A DNA stretch of 12,248 nt from assembly GCA_016928525.1 (NCBI GenBank), contig JAFGKO010000114.1:1-12248 (forward strand), in the 5' to 3' direction. This DNA is from Anaerolineales bacterium (lineage in GTDB: Bacteria > Chloroflexota > Anaerolineae > Anaerolineales > Villigracilaceae). Made by a program: the position numbers and the translations under genes. This document shows positions 1-8,538 of the stretch, piece after piece (position 1 is the stretch's first letter; every line of letters starts with the position of its first letter). Under the pieces are notes generated by a model. The model was given only the letters and a program-made list of their open reading frames with translations, was not told where the DNA came from and searched no databases.

Positions 1-2
1 GG

Positions 3-3000
3 CGGATGATGGGTGAGGAGAGGATCAGCTTCATTTTCTCCATCGGTTCCTCCGGGCGCAAGCTGGAGACCATGCAGGCCAGCTATACTGAGTTTTTCAA
101 GACCGCCCTGTACAAAAAAATCAGTTTCTTATCGAGGGAGCAGACTGCCGGCCTGATCAGGCGCCCGGTGGAGGGATTGCTGGAATACGACCACGAAGCC
201 GTCGGGCGTATTTTCGACATTACATCCGGCCACCCCTACTTCACCCAACTGACCTGCCACGAACTCTTTTCCCTTTGCCAACGTACTGGTGAACTTCGCA
301 TTGGAGAAAAAGACGTGGAAGCGATCCTCGAGGATGTGGTCGAGCGGGGAACCGTCAATTTGAAATTTACCTGGGATGAAGCTTCGGATATCGAGAAGTG
401 GAATCTGGCGACATTGGCACAGCATGACGAGCCCCTGAACAACCGCGCCCTGGCGGACCTCCTGCGCGAGCAGCGTGTGCGCTTCAGCGATTCCGATCTG
501 ACCTCGTGCATGCTCCGCTTGCGCGAGAAGGACATCCTGACCGAAGAGAACCGCTTCGTCATTTACCTGTTGAAGCTCTGGCTGAAAAAGAACCGCACCC
601 TCGAGCAGGTACGCGAAGAACTGACCGAAGTCAACCCGATTGCCAACCGCTACATCGAGATCGGCCTGGAATTCCAGGACAGCGGCTTATACGACAAGGC
701 CATCGAGAACTTCAGGGAAGCCTTGGCAGTTGCGCCCGATAATATCCAGGCGCAGGTCAATATCGCCCAGGCTTACATGACGCAGGGCGCCCTGAACCAG
801 GCCGTGACCGAATTCGAGAAGGCGCTGGACATGGACGATGAGGATGTCGCCAGCCGGTCCGGATTGTGCGAGGCATACCTGGCGCTCGGCGATGCGGCCA
901 ATGAGAAGGGTAAAACTAAAGAGGCGATCCAGTTCTACCAAAAGGTCATGTCCATCAACGCTGAACATACCGAAGCACGCCAGCGCATGGCCGAGATCAG
1001 CCGGGGACGGGCGGAAAAGGCGTTGGCCGACGGACGAGACGAGGAAGCGCTGGCAGCCTTCGCCGAGGCGCTCAAGTTCACGCCCGAGGACGGGAACCTG
1101 TCCGCGCGCTACGAGCAGGCCAAGGTCGAGAAACGAACGAAGGTGCTCGTCAGTCTGCTGGCCAAAGCGGACAAGGAACAGGCGGTCCGTAACTGGGAGT
1201 CTGCGCTCAAAATCCTGGAAAACGCCCTCGAAATCGCCCCGGGGGAGGAGAAAGTCCGGACAAGAATCACAACCGTCAAGGCTGAACAACGCAAAGAACA
1301 ACTACAGGTTATCCTTTCACGCGCTGACCGCGCCGCGGGCGCCGGACGCTGGGGGCTGGTCATTGCAGCTTTAGAGGAATACCTGACGCTGGAGCCGGAG
1401 GATGCCAAAATCCAGCCCAGGATCGACGAGGCCCGGCGAAAATTGACCGAGGCCCAGGTGGAGGAGGCCCGGGCAAGAGCCCGTGGCCTGGCCCGCCAGG
1501 AACGCTTCGAGGAGGCTATCGCTGCCTGGAACGAATACTTGAAGATCAATCCGTCCGACGACCAGACAGTTCAAGCCGAGATCGAGAAGGTGCACAAGGC
1601 ACAGACCCTGGTCCAGAACTATGCAGAGGCGCAGAAAGCCTTCTCCAGGAAAAATTACGAGAAGGCCGTCAGCCTGCTCAGGAGCATCGTGGTCGAGAAC
1701 GCGGACTATAAAGATGCTACCCGCCTGATGGCCGAGGCCATCGAATTGCGCCGCACAGCGCGCAAATGGTGGCAGAGCAAATGGTTGTGGGCAATAGTTG
1801 GTAGTTCAGTAGTTCTGGTGGTTGTGTGGTTTGCGTTCCGGCCCGGCTCGCCGTTGCTGGCACCGCCCTCGAGCCCGCCGCTGGAAATCACTGCAACGAC
1901 CGGTGCGCCACTGGTCGCAGCCATTCCGACAAACACGCCCGAACTTACCAGCCCCCCTGCTCCCACACCTACGCCACTACCCTATTCATGGACACGCCTG
2001 AATTCGGGACAGTTTTTGCCGCGCGATCAGGTAACTGCAATTGTGGTCGATCCAACAGACGCGGGGGTCATCTATGTGGGAACAGCCCATGCCGGTATCT
2101 ATAAATCCATCGACGGCGGCGCATCGTGGCAGCCAAAACATAACGAAATAGGATCGGCGCGCATCCTCTCAATCTTGCTTGATTCCCAAACCCCCAATGT
2201 GCTATATGCAAGCGTCGAACACGACGGTGTGTATAAAACCATAAATGGCGCGGAAACGTGGCAGGCGATCAACAACGGGATCGATTTCTCGGACGAGTTT
2301 ACCGGCGTTCCGGCACTGGATGTTCAAAACAGCCAGCACATCTATTACACAACTGGCATCAATTTGTATGAGACGATGAACGGGGGTGAGCAATGGGATC
2401 GAGTCTCAAAGCCCGTTTGTCCCAGCACCATGCTGGATCTTGTCGTAGACCCCAACGATGGTCAAACACTGTACCTTGTGAATGAAATGTACAAAAGTTG
2501 CAAAACAGGCATATACAAATCGAACAATGCGGGCAAGAGTTGGGATTATCTCGGATTGGATGAAGACGATGTGTATAACGCCAGTACGACAGCAAATCTG
2601 CTCATCTCCCGTGACGGGAAATACTTATACGTCAAAGGAGCGGATTCGGTGTTCGTTTCTTCCGATGGAGGGCAATCCTGGTCGAAGAATGACATCAGTT
2701 GCAGGTCACTGGCGCTCGACGAGCAGGATGGGACTGTCGCTTATTGCGGTCAGCAGAGTAAAATAGCAAAGACCGAGGATGGAGGGCAGTCGTGGGAAAC
2801 ATTAAACCTGCTTGGGAACAACGATTTTGTCGAAGCAATATTCGCCCTGGATTCGCAACACATCCTTGCGGGCAGCGCAGGTTTATATTTCTCCACGGAT
2901 GGCGGGAATTCCTGGAAAGACCAAAATAGTGGACTCGGCGGGTTGCAAACGAATTTGAGCGTTGACCCGTGGAACCCTTCCACCCTTTATATAGATGGAA

Positions 3001-3800
3001 CTGATCTGTATCGCTTCCACACCGACAGTTCGACGCTTGAACTGGTCACCCGTGACGGGTATGACCTGGCGTTCGACGCCGATGGAATGACCCAATATCG
3101 GGCACGCGGTGACACAGTATTGCGATCACAAGACCAGGGCGCAACATGGACAAGGATGAATCTGCCGGTATCGGACAGGTTATTCGACATCGTTGCCAAT
3201 CCGAAAACGCCAAAGACCATTTACGCTGCCTTTTCGGGGGAGGGTGATGTTGATTTCTCTTCCTCCACAGATGGAGGAGTGACATGGGAAGGATCAAGTA
3301 TTTCGGGCTATATCTGGAGTCCAGTGATGTATTTGGATCAGAATACAGGGAACACAATTTACGCCGTAGGGACAAAAAACGTTTTCCGCTCGACAGACTC
3401 GGGGAAGGCATGGAGAGGTTGTTTGGATAGCGGGTACCTATATCCGACCTCCTCACAAACAGCCCTGGCAATCCACCCAGAGAACAGCGCTGCGCTTTAC
3501 CTTGCAACGCGGGGAGGTGGGATATTGATAAGTTCCAATGGGTGTGATAGCTGGTTGCCTTCGAGCGACGGCCTTGGCGGTCTTTTCGTAAATACCGTTG
3601 CAATTGACCCCAACGATCCAGATACCCTCTACGCAGGCACGGACGGCGGCGCGTATATTTCAACCGATGGAGGTCAAACCTGGGGCCAGGTTAACGACGG
3701 TCTGCTCGGCGCGACGGTGGTCTATTCGATTGCGGTGGACAAGGATAGCAATGTTTACGCTGCCACGCCGTATGGGATTTTCAAATTGGAGGGGAAGTAG
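3..3800 (+). CDS. STAND/AAA-type ATPase (C-terminal half) - TPR array - TM helix - Asp-box beta-propeller protein, 5' partial
   Basis: The first in-frame ATG is at 6, but the protein begins in the middle of an ATPase fold, so the true start lies upstream. Aligned by eye with the ATPase at 10809, roughly 165-170 residues including Walker A and B are missing. Numbering from that ATG: residues 1-110 are the late ATPase core, with an SGHPYFTQL segment matching GGYPFFVQM of the downstream ATPase; about 120-205 looks winged-helix-like; about 210-585 holds about eight TPR-like units (for example GLYDKAIENFREALAVAPDN); 594-611 is one hydrophobic helix preceded by RRTARKWWQSKW. A Pro/Thr-rich linker runs to about 660, and 665-1264 is a propeller region with 12 Asp-box motifs (S/T-x-D/N-x-G-x-x-W), such as SIDGGASW and STDGGQTW. 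Predicted topology is ATPase and TPRs in the cytoplasm, propeller outside. Asp-box propellers occur in sortilin/VPS10, sialidases, GH74 and Ycf48-like proteins; no enzymatic residues are recognisable here, so binding or sensing is more likely than catalysis (inference). Ends in TAG directly against the palindromic repeat. Confidence 0.88.
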   Translation, partial: RMMGEERISFIFSIGSSGRKLETMQASYTEFFKTALYKKISFLSREQTAGLIRRPVEGLLEYDHEAVGRIFDITSGHPYFTQLTCHELFSLCQRTGELRIGEKDVEAILEDVVERGTVNLKFTWDEASDIEKWNLATLAQHDEPLNNRALADLLREQRVRFSDSDLTSCMLRLREKDILTEENRFVIYLLKLWLKKNRTLEQVREELTEVNPIANRYIEIGLEFQDSGLYDKAIENFREALAVAPDNIQAQVNIAQAYMTQGALNQAVTEFEKALDMDDEDVASRSGLCEAYLALGDAANEKGKTKEAIQFYQKVMSINAEHTEARQRMAEISRGRAEKALADGRDEEALAAFAEALKFTPEDGNLSARYEQAKVEKRTKVLVSLLAKADKEQAVRNWESALKILENALEIAPGEEKVRTRITTVKAEQRKEQLQVILSRADRAAGAGRWGLVIAALEEYLTLEPEDAKIQPRIDEARRKLTEAQVEEARARARGLARQERFEEAIAAWNEYLKINPSDDQTVQAEIEKVHKAQTLVQNYAEAQKAFSRKNYEKAVSLLRSIVVENADYKDATRLMAEAIELRRTARKWWQSKWLWAIVGSSVVLVVVWFAFRPGSPLLAPPSSPPLEITATTGAPLVAAIPTNTPELTSPPAPTPTPLPYSWTRLNSGQFLPRDQVTAIVVDPTDAGVIYVGTAHAGIYKSIDGGASWQPKHNEIGSARILSILLDSQTPNVLYASVEHDGVYKTINGAETWQAINNGIDFSDEFTGVPALDVQNSQHIYYTTGINLYETMNGGEQWDRVSKPVCPSTMLDLVVDPNDGQTLYLVNEMYKSCKTGIYKSNNAGKSWDYLGLDEDDVYNASTTANLLISRDGKYLYVKGADSVFVSSDGGQSWSKNDISCRSLALDEQDGTVAYCGQQSKIAKTEDGGQSWETLNLLGNNDFVEAIFALDSQHILAGSAGLYFSTDGGNSWKDQNSGLGGLQTNLSVDPWNPSTLYIDGTDLYRFHTDSSTLELVTRDGYDLAFDADGMTQYRARGDTVLRSQDQGATWTRMNLPVSDRLFDIVANPKTPKTIYAAFSGEGDVDFSSSTDGGVTWEGSSISGYIWSPVMYLDQNTGNTIYAVGTKNVFRSTDSGKAWRGCLDSGYLYPTSSQTALAIHPENSAALYLATRGGGILISSNGCDSWLPSSDGLGGLFVNTVAIDPNDPDTLYAGTDGGAYISTDGGQTWGQVNDGLLGATVVYSIAVDKDSNVYAATPYGIFKLEGK

Positions 3801-3914
3801 TGTCATTGCGAGCGCATTTTGCGAAGCAATCTCCTGTTAAACAAGAGAATCTCCTGGGCAGTATTTACCATCTATTCGGGGATTGCTTCGGGGAAGAACA
3901 CCCTCGCAATGACA
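3801..3914. repeat. Imperfect palindromic dispersed repeat (REP/MITE-like)
   Basis: The left arm (3801-3834) opens with TGTCATTGCGAG and ends with GAAGCAATCTCC. The right arm (3878-3914) is its imperfect reverse complement, GGGGATTGCTTC … CTCGCAATGACA. Between them lies a short spacer with a direct repeat of AATCTCCTG (3828-3836 and 3848-3856). The outer 12 bp pair perfectly; the middle of each arm differs in length and sequence. I recall this GTCATTGCGAG…GAAGCAATC motif as a common dispersed palindrome in several bacterial phyla, including Chloroflexota. It starts on the base after the upstream stop codon and ends 17 nt before the next start. No target-site duplication is evident and it encodes nothing. 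In RNA it could fold into a long intercistronic stem. Confidence 0.8.
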
Positions 3915-3921
3915 TGAACAT

Positions 3922-3934
3922 GGAGTGAGTAGTG
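3922..3934 (+). promoter_or_regulatory. Ribosome binding site and GTG start of the first propeller paralogue
   Basis: GGAG at 3922-3925 sits 6 nt before GTG at 3932. An in-frame ATG at 3914 is closed by TGA at 3926, so it cannot be the start. The GTG aligns with the ATG of the two downstream paralogues (MADQSDLEKLY against MTEQPDLERLY), which supports this choice. Confidence 0.8.
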
Positions 3935-6184
3935 GCTGACCAAAGTGACCTTGAAAAACTTTATCGCGAAGCCCAGTCCGCGCTCAAGGCGAAGGACTAC
4001 GCCCTCGCCAGCGAGCTGCTGCGCCAAATCCTGAAAGCAGACGTGGACTACAAAGACGCCGCGCAATTGCTGGCACGCGTCATCAAGCTCTCCCGCAGGC
4101 GCTGGTACAACGATCCGAGATTGTGGGGCACATTGGGCGTTCTACTCATGGTTGGACTGGGGATTTGGTTGTCAAGGTTCCTGCCACAACAAACTGCGAC
4201 CATCCCAGTTGAATCAACGATCGCGCCGCCAGTGACCGTGATATCCGCAACTGCCACCATGACACGCGCACCAGCAGCCACCCCCATCCCGTTGACCTGG
4301 AAACGTGTTTCCATGGGGCAAGAATTTCCCCGCGATACCATAACTTCCATTGTGGTTGATCCAAAGGATCCTGATGTAATCTATATTGGAATGAAAAATG
4401 CAGGTGTTTTCAAATCAATAGATGGCGGGAATTCCTGGTATCCTGCACAAAATGGACTCGGAAACGCTCAAGTCCTATCTTTGGTCGTCCATCCTCAAAA
4501 CGCGAACACGCTCCTCACTGGAACACAAGGGGGAGTGTTCCTCACCACAGATGGCGGAGAATCCTGGCAAATTGTGAGCGAAATTACAGGGAAATTCCTG
4601 CTTGTCGATCCCCAAAATGGGTCGCACATCTATCTGGGCGATGGCAAAAACATTTACGAGTCGAACGATTTAGGAGCTTCATGGATAACAAATACTGATG
4701 ATGCCAGTTGTCCATCCAAAACTCAATACAATACCCTGGTCATGGATCCCCAAAACAGTAAAACGATTTTTGCAACCGCAGCTGGGGCAAATGAAGGTAT
4801 GGGAGGTTGTCAGGGTGTGTATCGCTCAAACGATAACGGGCACACCTGGGCAAGGCTGGGACTGATCTCCGCTGGAGAAATGGCATTCTTACAGGACAAC
4901 GACGGCAAAACCGCTTACCTGACCGCTGGAAATGACAACACTAGACAGGGAAAACCAGAGGGACAGCGTGGAGGGTTGATCATTTCAAACAACGCAGGAA
5001 AGGATTGGAGATGGGAACAAACATATTATTGTACTGTAATGGCAACCAATCACCACAATCCTGCCCTGGGATATTGTGGGGTCGAGAAAGGAGGCCTGTT
5101 TGTAATCTCTGCCAGAGGTGGGGTTCTGCAATCGGGTATTGTCACAGAGCATGTTACAGCGATATATGCCGACAATTATAATGGTCAACAGCGCATTATC
5201 GCGGGTGTGGAGAAGAACGGATTATTTATTTCTTTGGACGGGGGAAAAACCTGGGGGCCAAAAATCGGTGGGATTGGAACTCTGTATTTGGGATTGAAAC
5301 ACGAATTGGGAAACAGAACAAGGATGTACGCGAACATAAAATATAGCAATACCAGTTGTGTTTTATTTCGCTCTGATGACAGTGGCAGGAATTGGAAAAT
5401 CATCCTAGATATCCAGCCAGCGAGTGATGAAAGGAGGATTTCCAACTGCAATCCTGCCATTGATGCGGATAACAATATTTATACAATTCAAAATCTAACG
5501 CTCATGCAATCCAAAGATGGAGGCGATAGTTGGGACTTCTTACCTATGCCACAACTCACGGATACAATAAACGTAAGAAGGTGGGTATCAGCCAATCCCA
5601 TTATATCTGGACTGCTATACTTTCTGCCAACAATCGAACCCTGCCTTTATTACTCCACTGATTCAGGACAATCATGGCAAAAAAGCAATAGCGCTTTTTG
5701 TCACTACGACGATGACAGCAACGCAACCTTGTTCTTTGGGAATCAGGGGCAAATCGTTTATCGTGAGCGGCAGAGATCATCAGATGCTGGAAAGACCTGG
5801 CAGGATTGTGGAGAAGGGAGCGGCAGGAATCGATATTCGGATTCTTTTCTAGCAGTTGATCCTCAAAACAGTAAGCATATTATTCTGGCAACAACAGGGC
5901 AAGGGATCAAAGTCAGTTCGGATAGTTGTCAATCTATGCAACCCAGTAATGTCGGGCTTGACAACCTATTTGTCAATACCGTCGCTTTTGCCCCTGACCA
6001 ACCCAATATCGTCTATGCAGGCACGGACGGCGGCGCGTACATCTCTTATGATGCGGGCGCGACCTGGAAACAGGTCAACGATGGTCTGCTGGGCGCGACG
6101 GTAGTGTATTCGATTGCAGTTGACCCTGAAGGCAATGTTTATGCCGCCACGCCCTATGGCATCTTCAAATTAGAAGAAAAATAG
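3932..6184 (+). CDS. Membrane-anchored Asp-box beta-propeller protein, paralogue 1
   Basis: 750 residues with a GTG start. Residues 7-50 form one TPR-like helical hairpin, close to the last TPR of the upstream giant protein (both carry a DYKDA motif). Residues 52-63 are a basic juxtamembrane stretch (KLSRRRWYNDPR), then about 64-80 is a single hydrophobic helix. With Arg/Lys on its N-terminal side, the positive-inside rule puts the N-terminus in the cytoplasm and the rest outside. Residues ~87-122 are a Thr/Pro/Ala linker. The remaining ~625 residues hold 12 Asp-box motifs, including SIDGGNSW and SYDAGATW plus one degenerate copy (SSDSCQSM), so a large multi-bladed or double propeller. It has ten cysteines, all in the propeller and falling into five plausible pairs. 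The last ~65 residues are nearly the same as in the other three propeller proteins, while the middle blades diverge most. No catalytic motif is recognised. Role is unknown; an external ligand-binding head tethered to a cytoplasmic docking module is an inference. The gene is probably co-transcribed with its neighbours. Confidence 0.9.
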   Translation: MADQSDLEKLYREAQSALKAKDYALASELLRQILKADVDYKDAAQLLARVIKLSRRRWYNDPRLWGTLGVLLMVGLGIWLSRFLPQQTATIPVESTIAPPVTVISATATMTRAPAATPIPLTWKRVSMGQEFPRDTITSIVVDPKDPDVIYIGMKNAGVFKSIDGGNSWYPAQNGLGNAQVLSLVVHPQNANTLLTGTQGGVFLTTDGGESWQIVSEITGKFLLVDPQNGSHIYLGDGKNIYESNDLGASWITNTDDASCPSKTQYNTLVMDPQNSKTIFATAAGANEGMGGCQGVYRSNDNGHTWARLGLISAGEMAFLQDNDGKTAYLTAGNDNTRQGKPEGQRGGLIISNNAGKDWRWEQTYYCTVMATNHHNPALGYCGVEKGGLFVISARGGVLQSGIVTEHVTAIYADNYNGQQRIIAGVEKNGLFISLDGGKTWGPKIGGIGTLYLGLKHELGNRTRMYANIKYSNTSCVLFRSDDSGRNWKIILDIQPASDERRISNCNPAIDADNNIYTIQNLTLMQSKDGGDSWDFLPMPQLTDTINVRRWVSANPIISGLLYFLPTIEPCLYYSTDSGQSWQKSNSAFCHYDDDSNATLFFGNQGQIVYRERQRSSDAGKTWQDCGEGSGRNRYSDSFLAVDPQNSKHIILATTGQGIKVSSDSCQSMQPSNVGLDNLFVNTVAFAPDQPNIVYAGTDGGAYISYDAGATWKQVNDGLLGATVVYSIAVDPEGNVYAATPYGIFKLEEK

Positions 6185-6216
6185 ACCTGATAGGTTTTAA
6201 GAAACCTGTCAGGTCT
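6183..6216 (+). repeat. Intercistronic hairpin, copy 1
   Basis: Left arm AGACCTGATAGGTTT (6183-6197), loop TAAG, right arm AAACCTGTCAGGTCT (6202-6216). This is a 15-bp stem with one G-U pair in RNA. The first two bases of the left arm belong to the stop codon of the upstream gene. The right arm touches the GGAG ribosome binding site (6217-6220) of the next gene. No T-run follows, so it is not a typical intrinsic terminator. The same element recurs at 8494. Confidence 0.9.
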
Positions 6217-6227
6217 GGAGCCAACAC

Positions 6228-8495
6228 ATGACCGAACAACCTGACCTCGAACGCCTCTACCAGGACGCCAAAACTGCTCTCGGCGCAAAGGACTACGATC
6301 GTGCCAGCGACCTGCTGCGCCAGATCCTGAAAGCAGACGTGGACTACAAAGACGCCGCCCAACTGCTAGCGCGCGTCATCAAACTTTCCCGCAGGCGCTG
6401 GTACAACGATCCGCGTACCTGGGGCGCGTTGGGAGTCCTGTTCCTGGTTGGGCTGGGCATCTACTTGTTCCCAAAACTTCAAGGCCTTACCACCCAACCA
6501 GCACCTGTCATCCTCCCGACCGATACCCTCTCTCCAACAATTGCTTCACCAGCCACAGCCACCGCAACAGCGACACTTCTTCCCACTCCCATCCCCCTGA
6601 CCTGGAAGCGCGTCTCCATCGGTCAAGACTTTGAACGTGATACCGTAACCGCCTTCGCCACCGACAAAAACGACCCGGATGTGATCTACGCTGCCATGAA
6701 GAACGCAGGCGTGTATAAAACCATCGACAGCGGCCTCTCCTGGCGTCCCGCGCATCAAGGATTGGCGAGTACACAGGTGGAATCCTTATTGATCGACTCC
6801 CAAAACCCGCAAATTCTGTATGCTGGCACGTTGGGTGGGGTTTTCAAAACCGAAGATGGAGGGGAGAACTGGTTCAGGGTTGGCGAGGGAACTTATTTGT
6901 TGATGGACGTGCAAGACAATTCTCATTTGTACGCCCACGATGAGAATGCCATCTATGAAACGACAGATCAGGGAAATAACTGGACAACCTCACATGTTTT
7001 GAAAAAGGATTGTCCTGATGAGATTCATTCATGGGCTATCCATCCCGCAGACGGCAACATCCTTTTTCTTGGAGGCGGGGAAACATGCGCGGGCGTATAT
7101 CAATCCAACGACGAAGGACATACCTGGAAGTTGATAGGAATGAAAGGTATCCCCAATTTTGATTTGCTTACCATCAGTGTTAACGAGGAGGAAGCCCCAT
7201 CCATCTACGCTAAATCCGCGTCAGTTGGAGGCTTGTACGTGTCATACGACGAGGGCACCAATTGGTCAATTACAGGAATCGAGGGCGATCTGGATATTGT
7301 AACGGCCGATACATATAATCCATCGATACTCTATAGCGCGAGTCAATCGAGCATGTATGTCAAACGAGGCAAAGGATCATGGCAACGAATTCCAGATACA
7401 CAGTCAACGTTCTATACTGCGATCTATATTGATCACCCCAATGGAACAGATCGCATTCTTGCAAGCGGAACTAATTATGGCAATCAAAATAATCCGTATG
7501 TCTCGGTTCTCATATCCAAGGATGGCGGTTCTTCATGGTCCAAAAATAGCGACGGAATTGGGGCAACGCGCGCGGAACTCAAGATTGACCCCATGGATAC
7601 CGAAAGAATGTATTTAGGGGTGTACTATTCTGGCCATTATGCACATTCATCTTGCAAATTATATCGCTCACAAGACGGTGGAAAAAGCTGGTTATCAACA
7701 ATAGTTGCAAGTTGGTGCGGTCCATCATTTGATACAGCCAATGCGTTCTACTTAATCAAGGCGGGCTCGCTACAAAAATCGCGAGATGGCGGTGAAACCT
7801 GGTTATGGGATTTTGAAAATTTTAGTAATGAGCAACAGAAGGCGGCTGAAGAGGCTAAATATTTTGCAAACAGGTTGCCAGATTGGGATCGCGGAGTATC
7901 ATTTCAAAGCGTATCGGCCAATCCATATATTGAAGAACTCATATATGCTATTGGCAATACCATCTATTATTCAACAAACGCCGGTTATTCCTGGCAACCG
8001 AGCACAGGCAGTGAAAACCTCTGGGATGCCAGATTATTCTACAAAGATCAAGGCCAAACGGTGTATGCCATCGGCAGGTATCACCAAGCTTACTCCACTG
8101 ACGCAGGTAATACCTGGCAAAGCTGCGGAACAAACGTAACCGCTTCACGCTCGGATTCTCGTTTGGCTCTTGATTTACAAGGATTGCGCCTCTACCTGGC
8201 AACCCCCGGCCAGGGCGTGATGATTAGCACAGACAATTGTCAATCCTGGCAACCCAGCAACAAGGAATTGAGCAATCTATTCGTCAACACGCTGGCCCTT
8301 GACCCGAATGATGCAAACAAAATCTACGCAGGCACCGACGGTGGCGCGTACATCTCTTATGATGCGGGCGTGACCTGGGGCCAGGTCAACGACGGCCTGC
8401 TCGGCGCGACGGTGGTCTACTCGATTGCGATGGATAAAAACAGCAACGTCTTCGCCGCCACGCCATATGGCATCTTCAAATTGGAGAATAAATAG
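6228..8495 (+). CDS. Membrane-anchored Asp-box beta-propeller protein, paralogue 2
   Basis: 755 residues; ATG preceded by GGAG at 6217-6220 with 7-nt spacing. The plan is the same as its upstream neighbour: TPR-like hairpin (7-50), the identical juxtamembrane motif KLSRRRWYNDPR (52-63), one membrane helix (about 64-80), an Ala/Thr/Pro linker (to ~125, with PATATATATLLPTP), then the propeller. I count 12 Asp boxes (such as TEDGGENW, SNDEGHTW, SKDGGSSW, SRDGGETW) plus one degenerate unit (KRGKGSW). Six cysteines, all in the propeller, fall in three pairs. It is closest to the third paralogue: the middle blades align almost without gaps, and both carry the same upstream hairpin, so they come from a recent tandem duplication with a unit of about 2.31 kb. 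No enzyme signature is seen. The predicted location is anchored in the cytoplasmic membrane with the propeller outside. Function is unknown; sensing or binding an external ligand is an inference. Confidence 0.9.
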   Translation: MTEQPDLERLYQDAKTALGAKDYDRASDLLRQILKADVDYKDAAQLLARVIKLSRRRWYNDPRTWGALGVLFLVGLGIYLFPKLQGLTTQPAPVILPTDTLSPTIASPATATATATLLPTPIPLTWKRVSIGQDFERDTVTAFATDKNDPDVIYAAMKNAGVYKTIDSGLSWRPAHQGLASTQVESLLIDSQNPQILYAGTLGGVFKTEDGGENWFRVGEGTYLLMDVQDNSHLYAHDENAIYETTDQGNNWTTSHVLKKDCPDEIHSWAIHPADGNILFLGGGETCAGVYQSNDEGHTWKLIGMKGIPNFDLLTISVNEEEAPSIYAKSASVGGLYVSYDEGTNWSITGIEGDLDIVTADTYNPSILYSASQSSMYVKRGKGSWQRIPDTQSTFYTAIYIDHPNGTDRILASGTNYGNQNNPYVSVLISKDGGSSWSKNSDGIGATRAELKIDPMDTERMYLGVYYSGHYAHSSCKLYRSQDGGKSWLSTIVASWCGPSFDTANAFYLIKAGSLQKSRDGGETWLWDFENFSNEQQKAAEEAKYFANRLPDWDRGVSFQSVSANPYIEELIYAIGNTIYYSTNAGYSWQPSTGSENLWDARLFYKDQGQTVYAIGRYHQAYSTDAGNTWQSCGTNVTASRSDSRLALDLQGLRLYLATPGQGVMISTDNCQSWQPSNKELSNLFVNTLALDPNDANKIYAGTDGGAYISYDAGVTWGQVNDGLLGATVVYSIAMDKNSNVFAATPYGIFKLENK

Positions 8496-8527
8496 ACCTG
8501 ACAGGTTTCCTAAAACCTGTCAGGTCT
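8494..8527 (+). repeat. Intercistronic hairpin, copy 2
   Basis: A perfect 15-bp inverted repeat: AGACCTGACAGGTTT (8494-8508), loop CCTA, AAACCTGTCAGGTCT (8513-8527). As in copy 1, the left arm shares AG with the upstream TAG stop and the right arm abuts the GGAG (8528-8531) of the next gene. The loop differs but the arms are conserved, with the single T/C difference keeping pairing. That suggests the structure, or the mobile-repeat origin of the element, has been retained. Confidence 0.92.
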
Positions 8528-8538
8528 GGAGCCAACAT

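Noticed and set aside
687..1301. 204-codon open frame on the minus strand, and a similar 205-codon one at 3046-3663
   Set aside because: They lie antisense inside clearly coding TPR and Asp-box regions, show no recognisable domain and have no ribosome binding site. They are shadows of the plus-strand gene.
1980..3800. GH74-type xyloglucanase or sialidase
   Set aside because: Asp boxes are shared with those enzymes, but I see no catalytic residues or sialidase RIP motif. The boxes alone mark a fold, not an activity.
3801..3931. Separate small gene or promoter between the giant gene and paralogue 1
   Set aside because: The gap is filled by the palindromic repeat. The ATG at 3914 closes after four codons, and no convincing -35/-10 pair is seen.
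6183..6216. Rho-independent terminator
   Set aside because: The stem is strong but no T-run follows; a ribosome binding site follows directly and the next gene is a co-directional paralogue.
8425..8538. Longer N-terminus for the third paralogue
   Set aside because: The 38 extra residues come from the 3' end of paralogue 2 and the hairpin read out of frame. ATG 8539 has its own GGAG and aligns with the paralogues.
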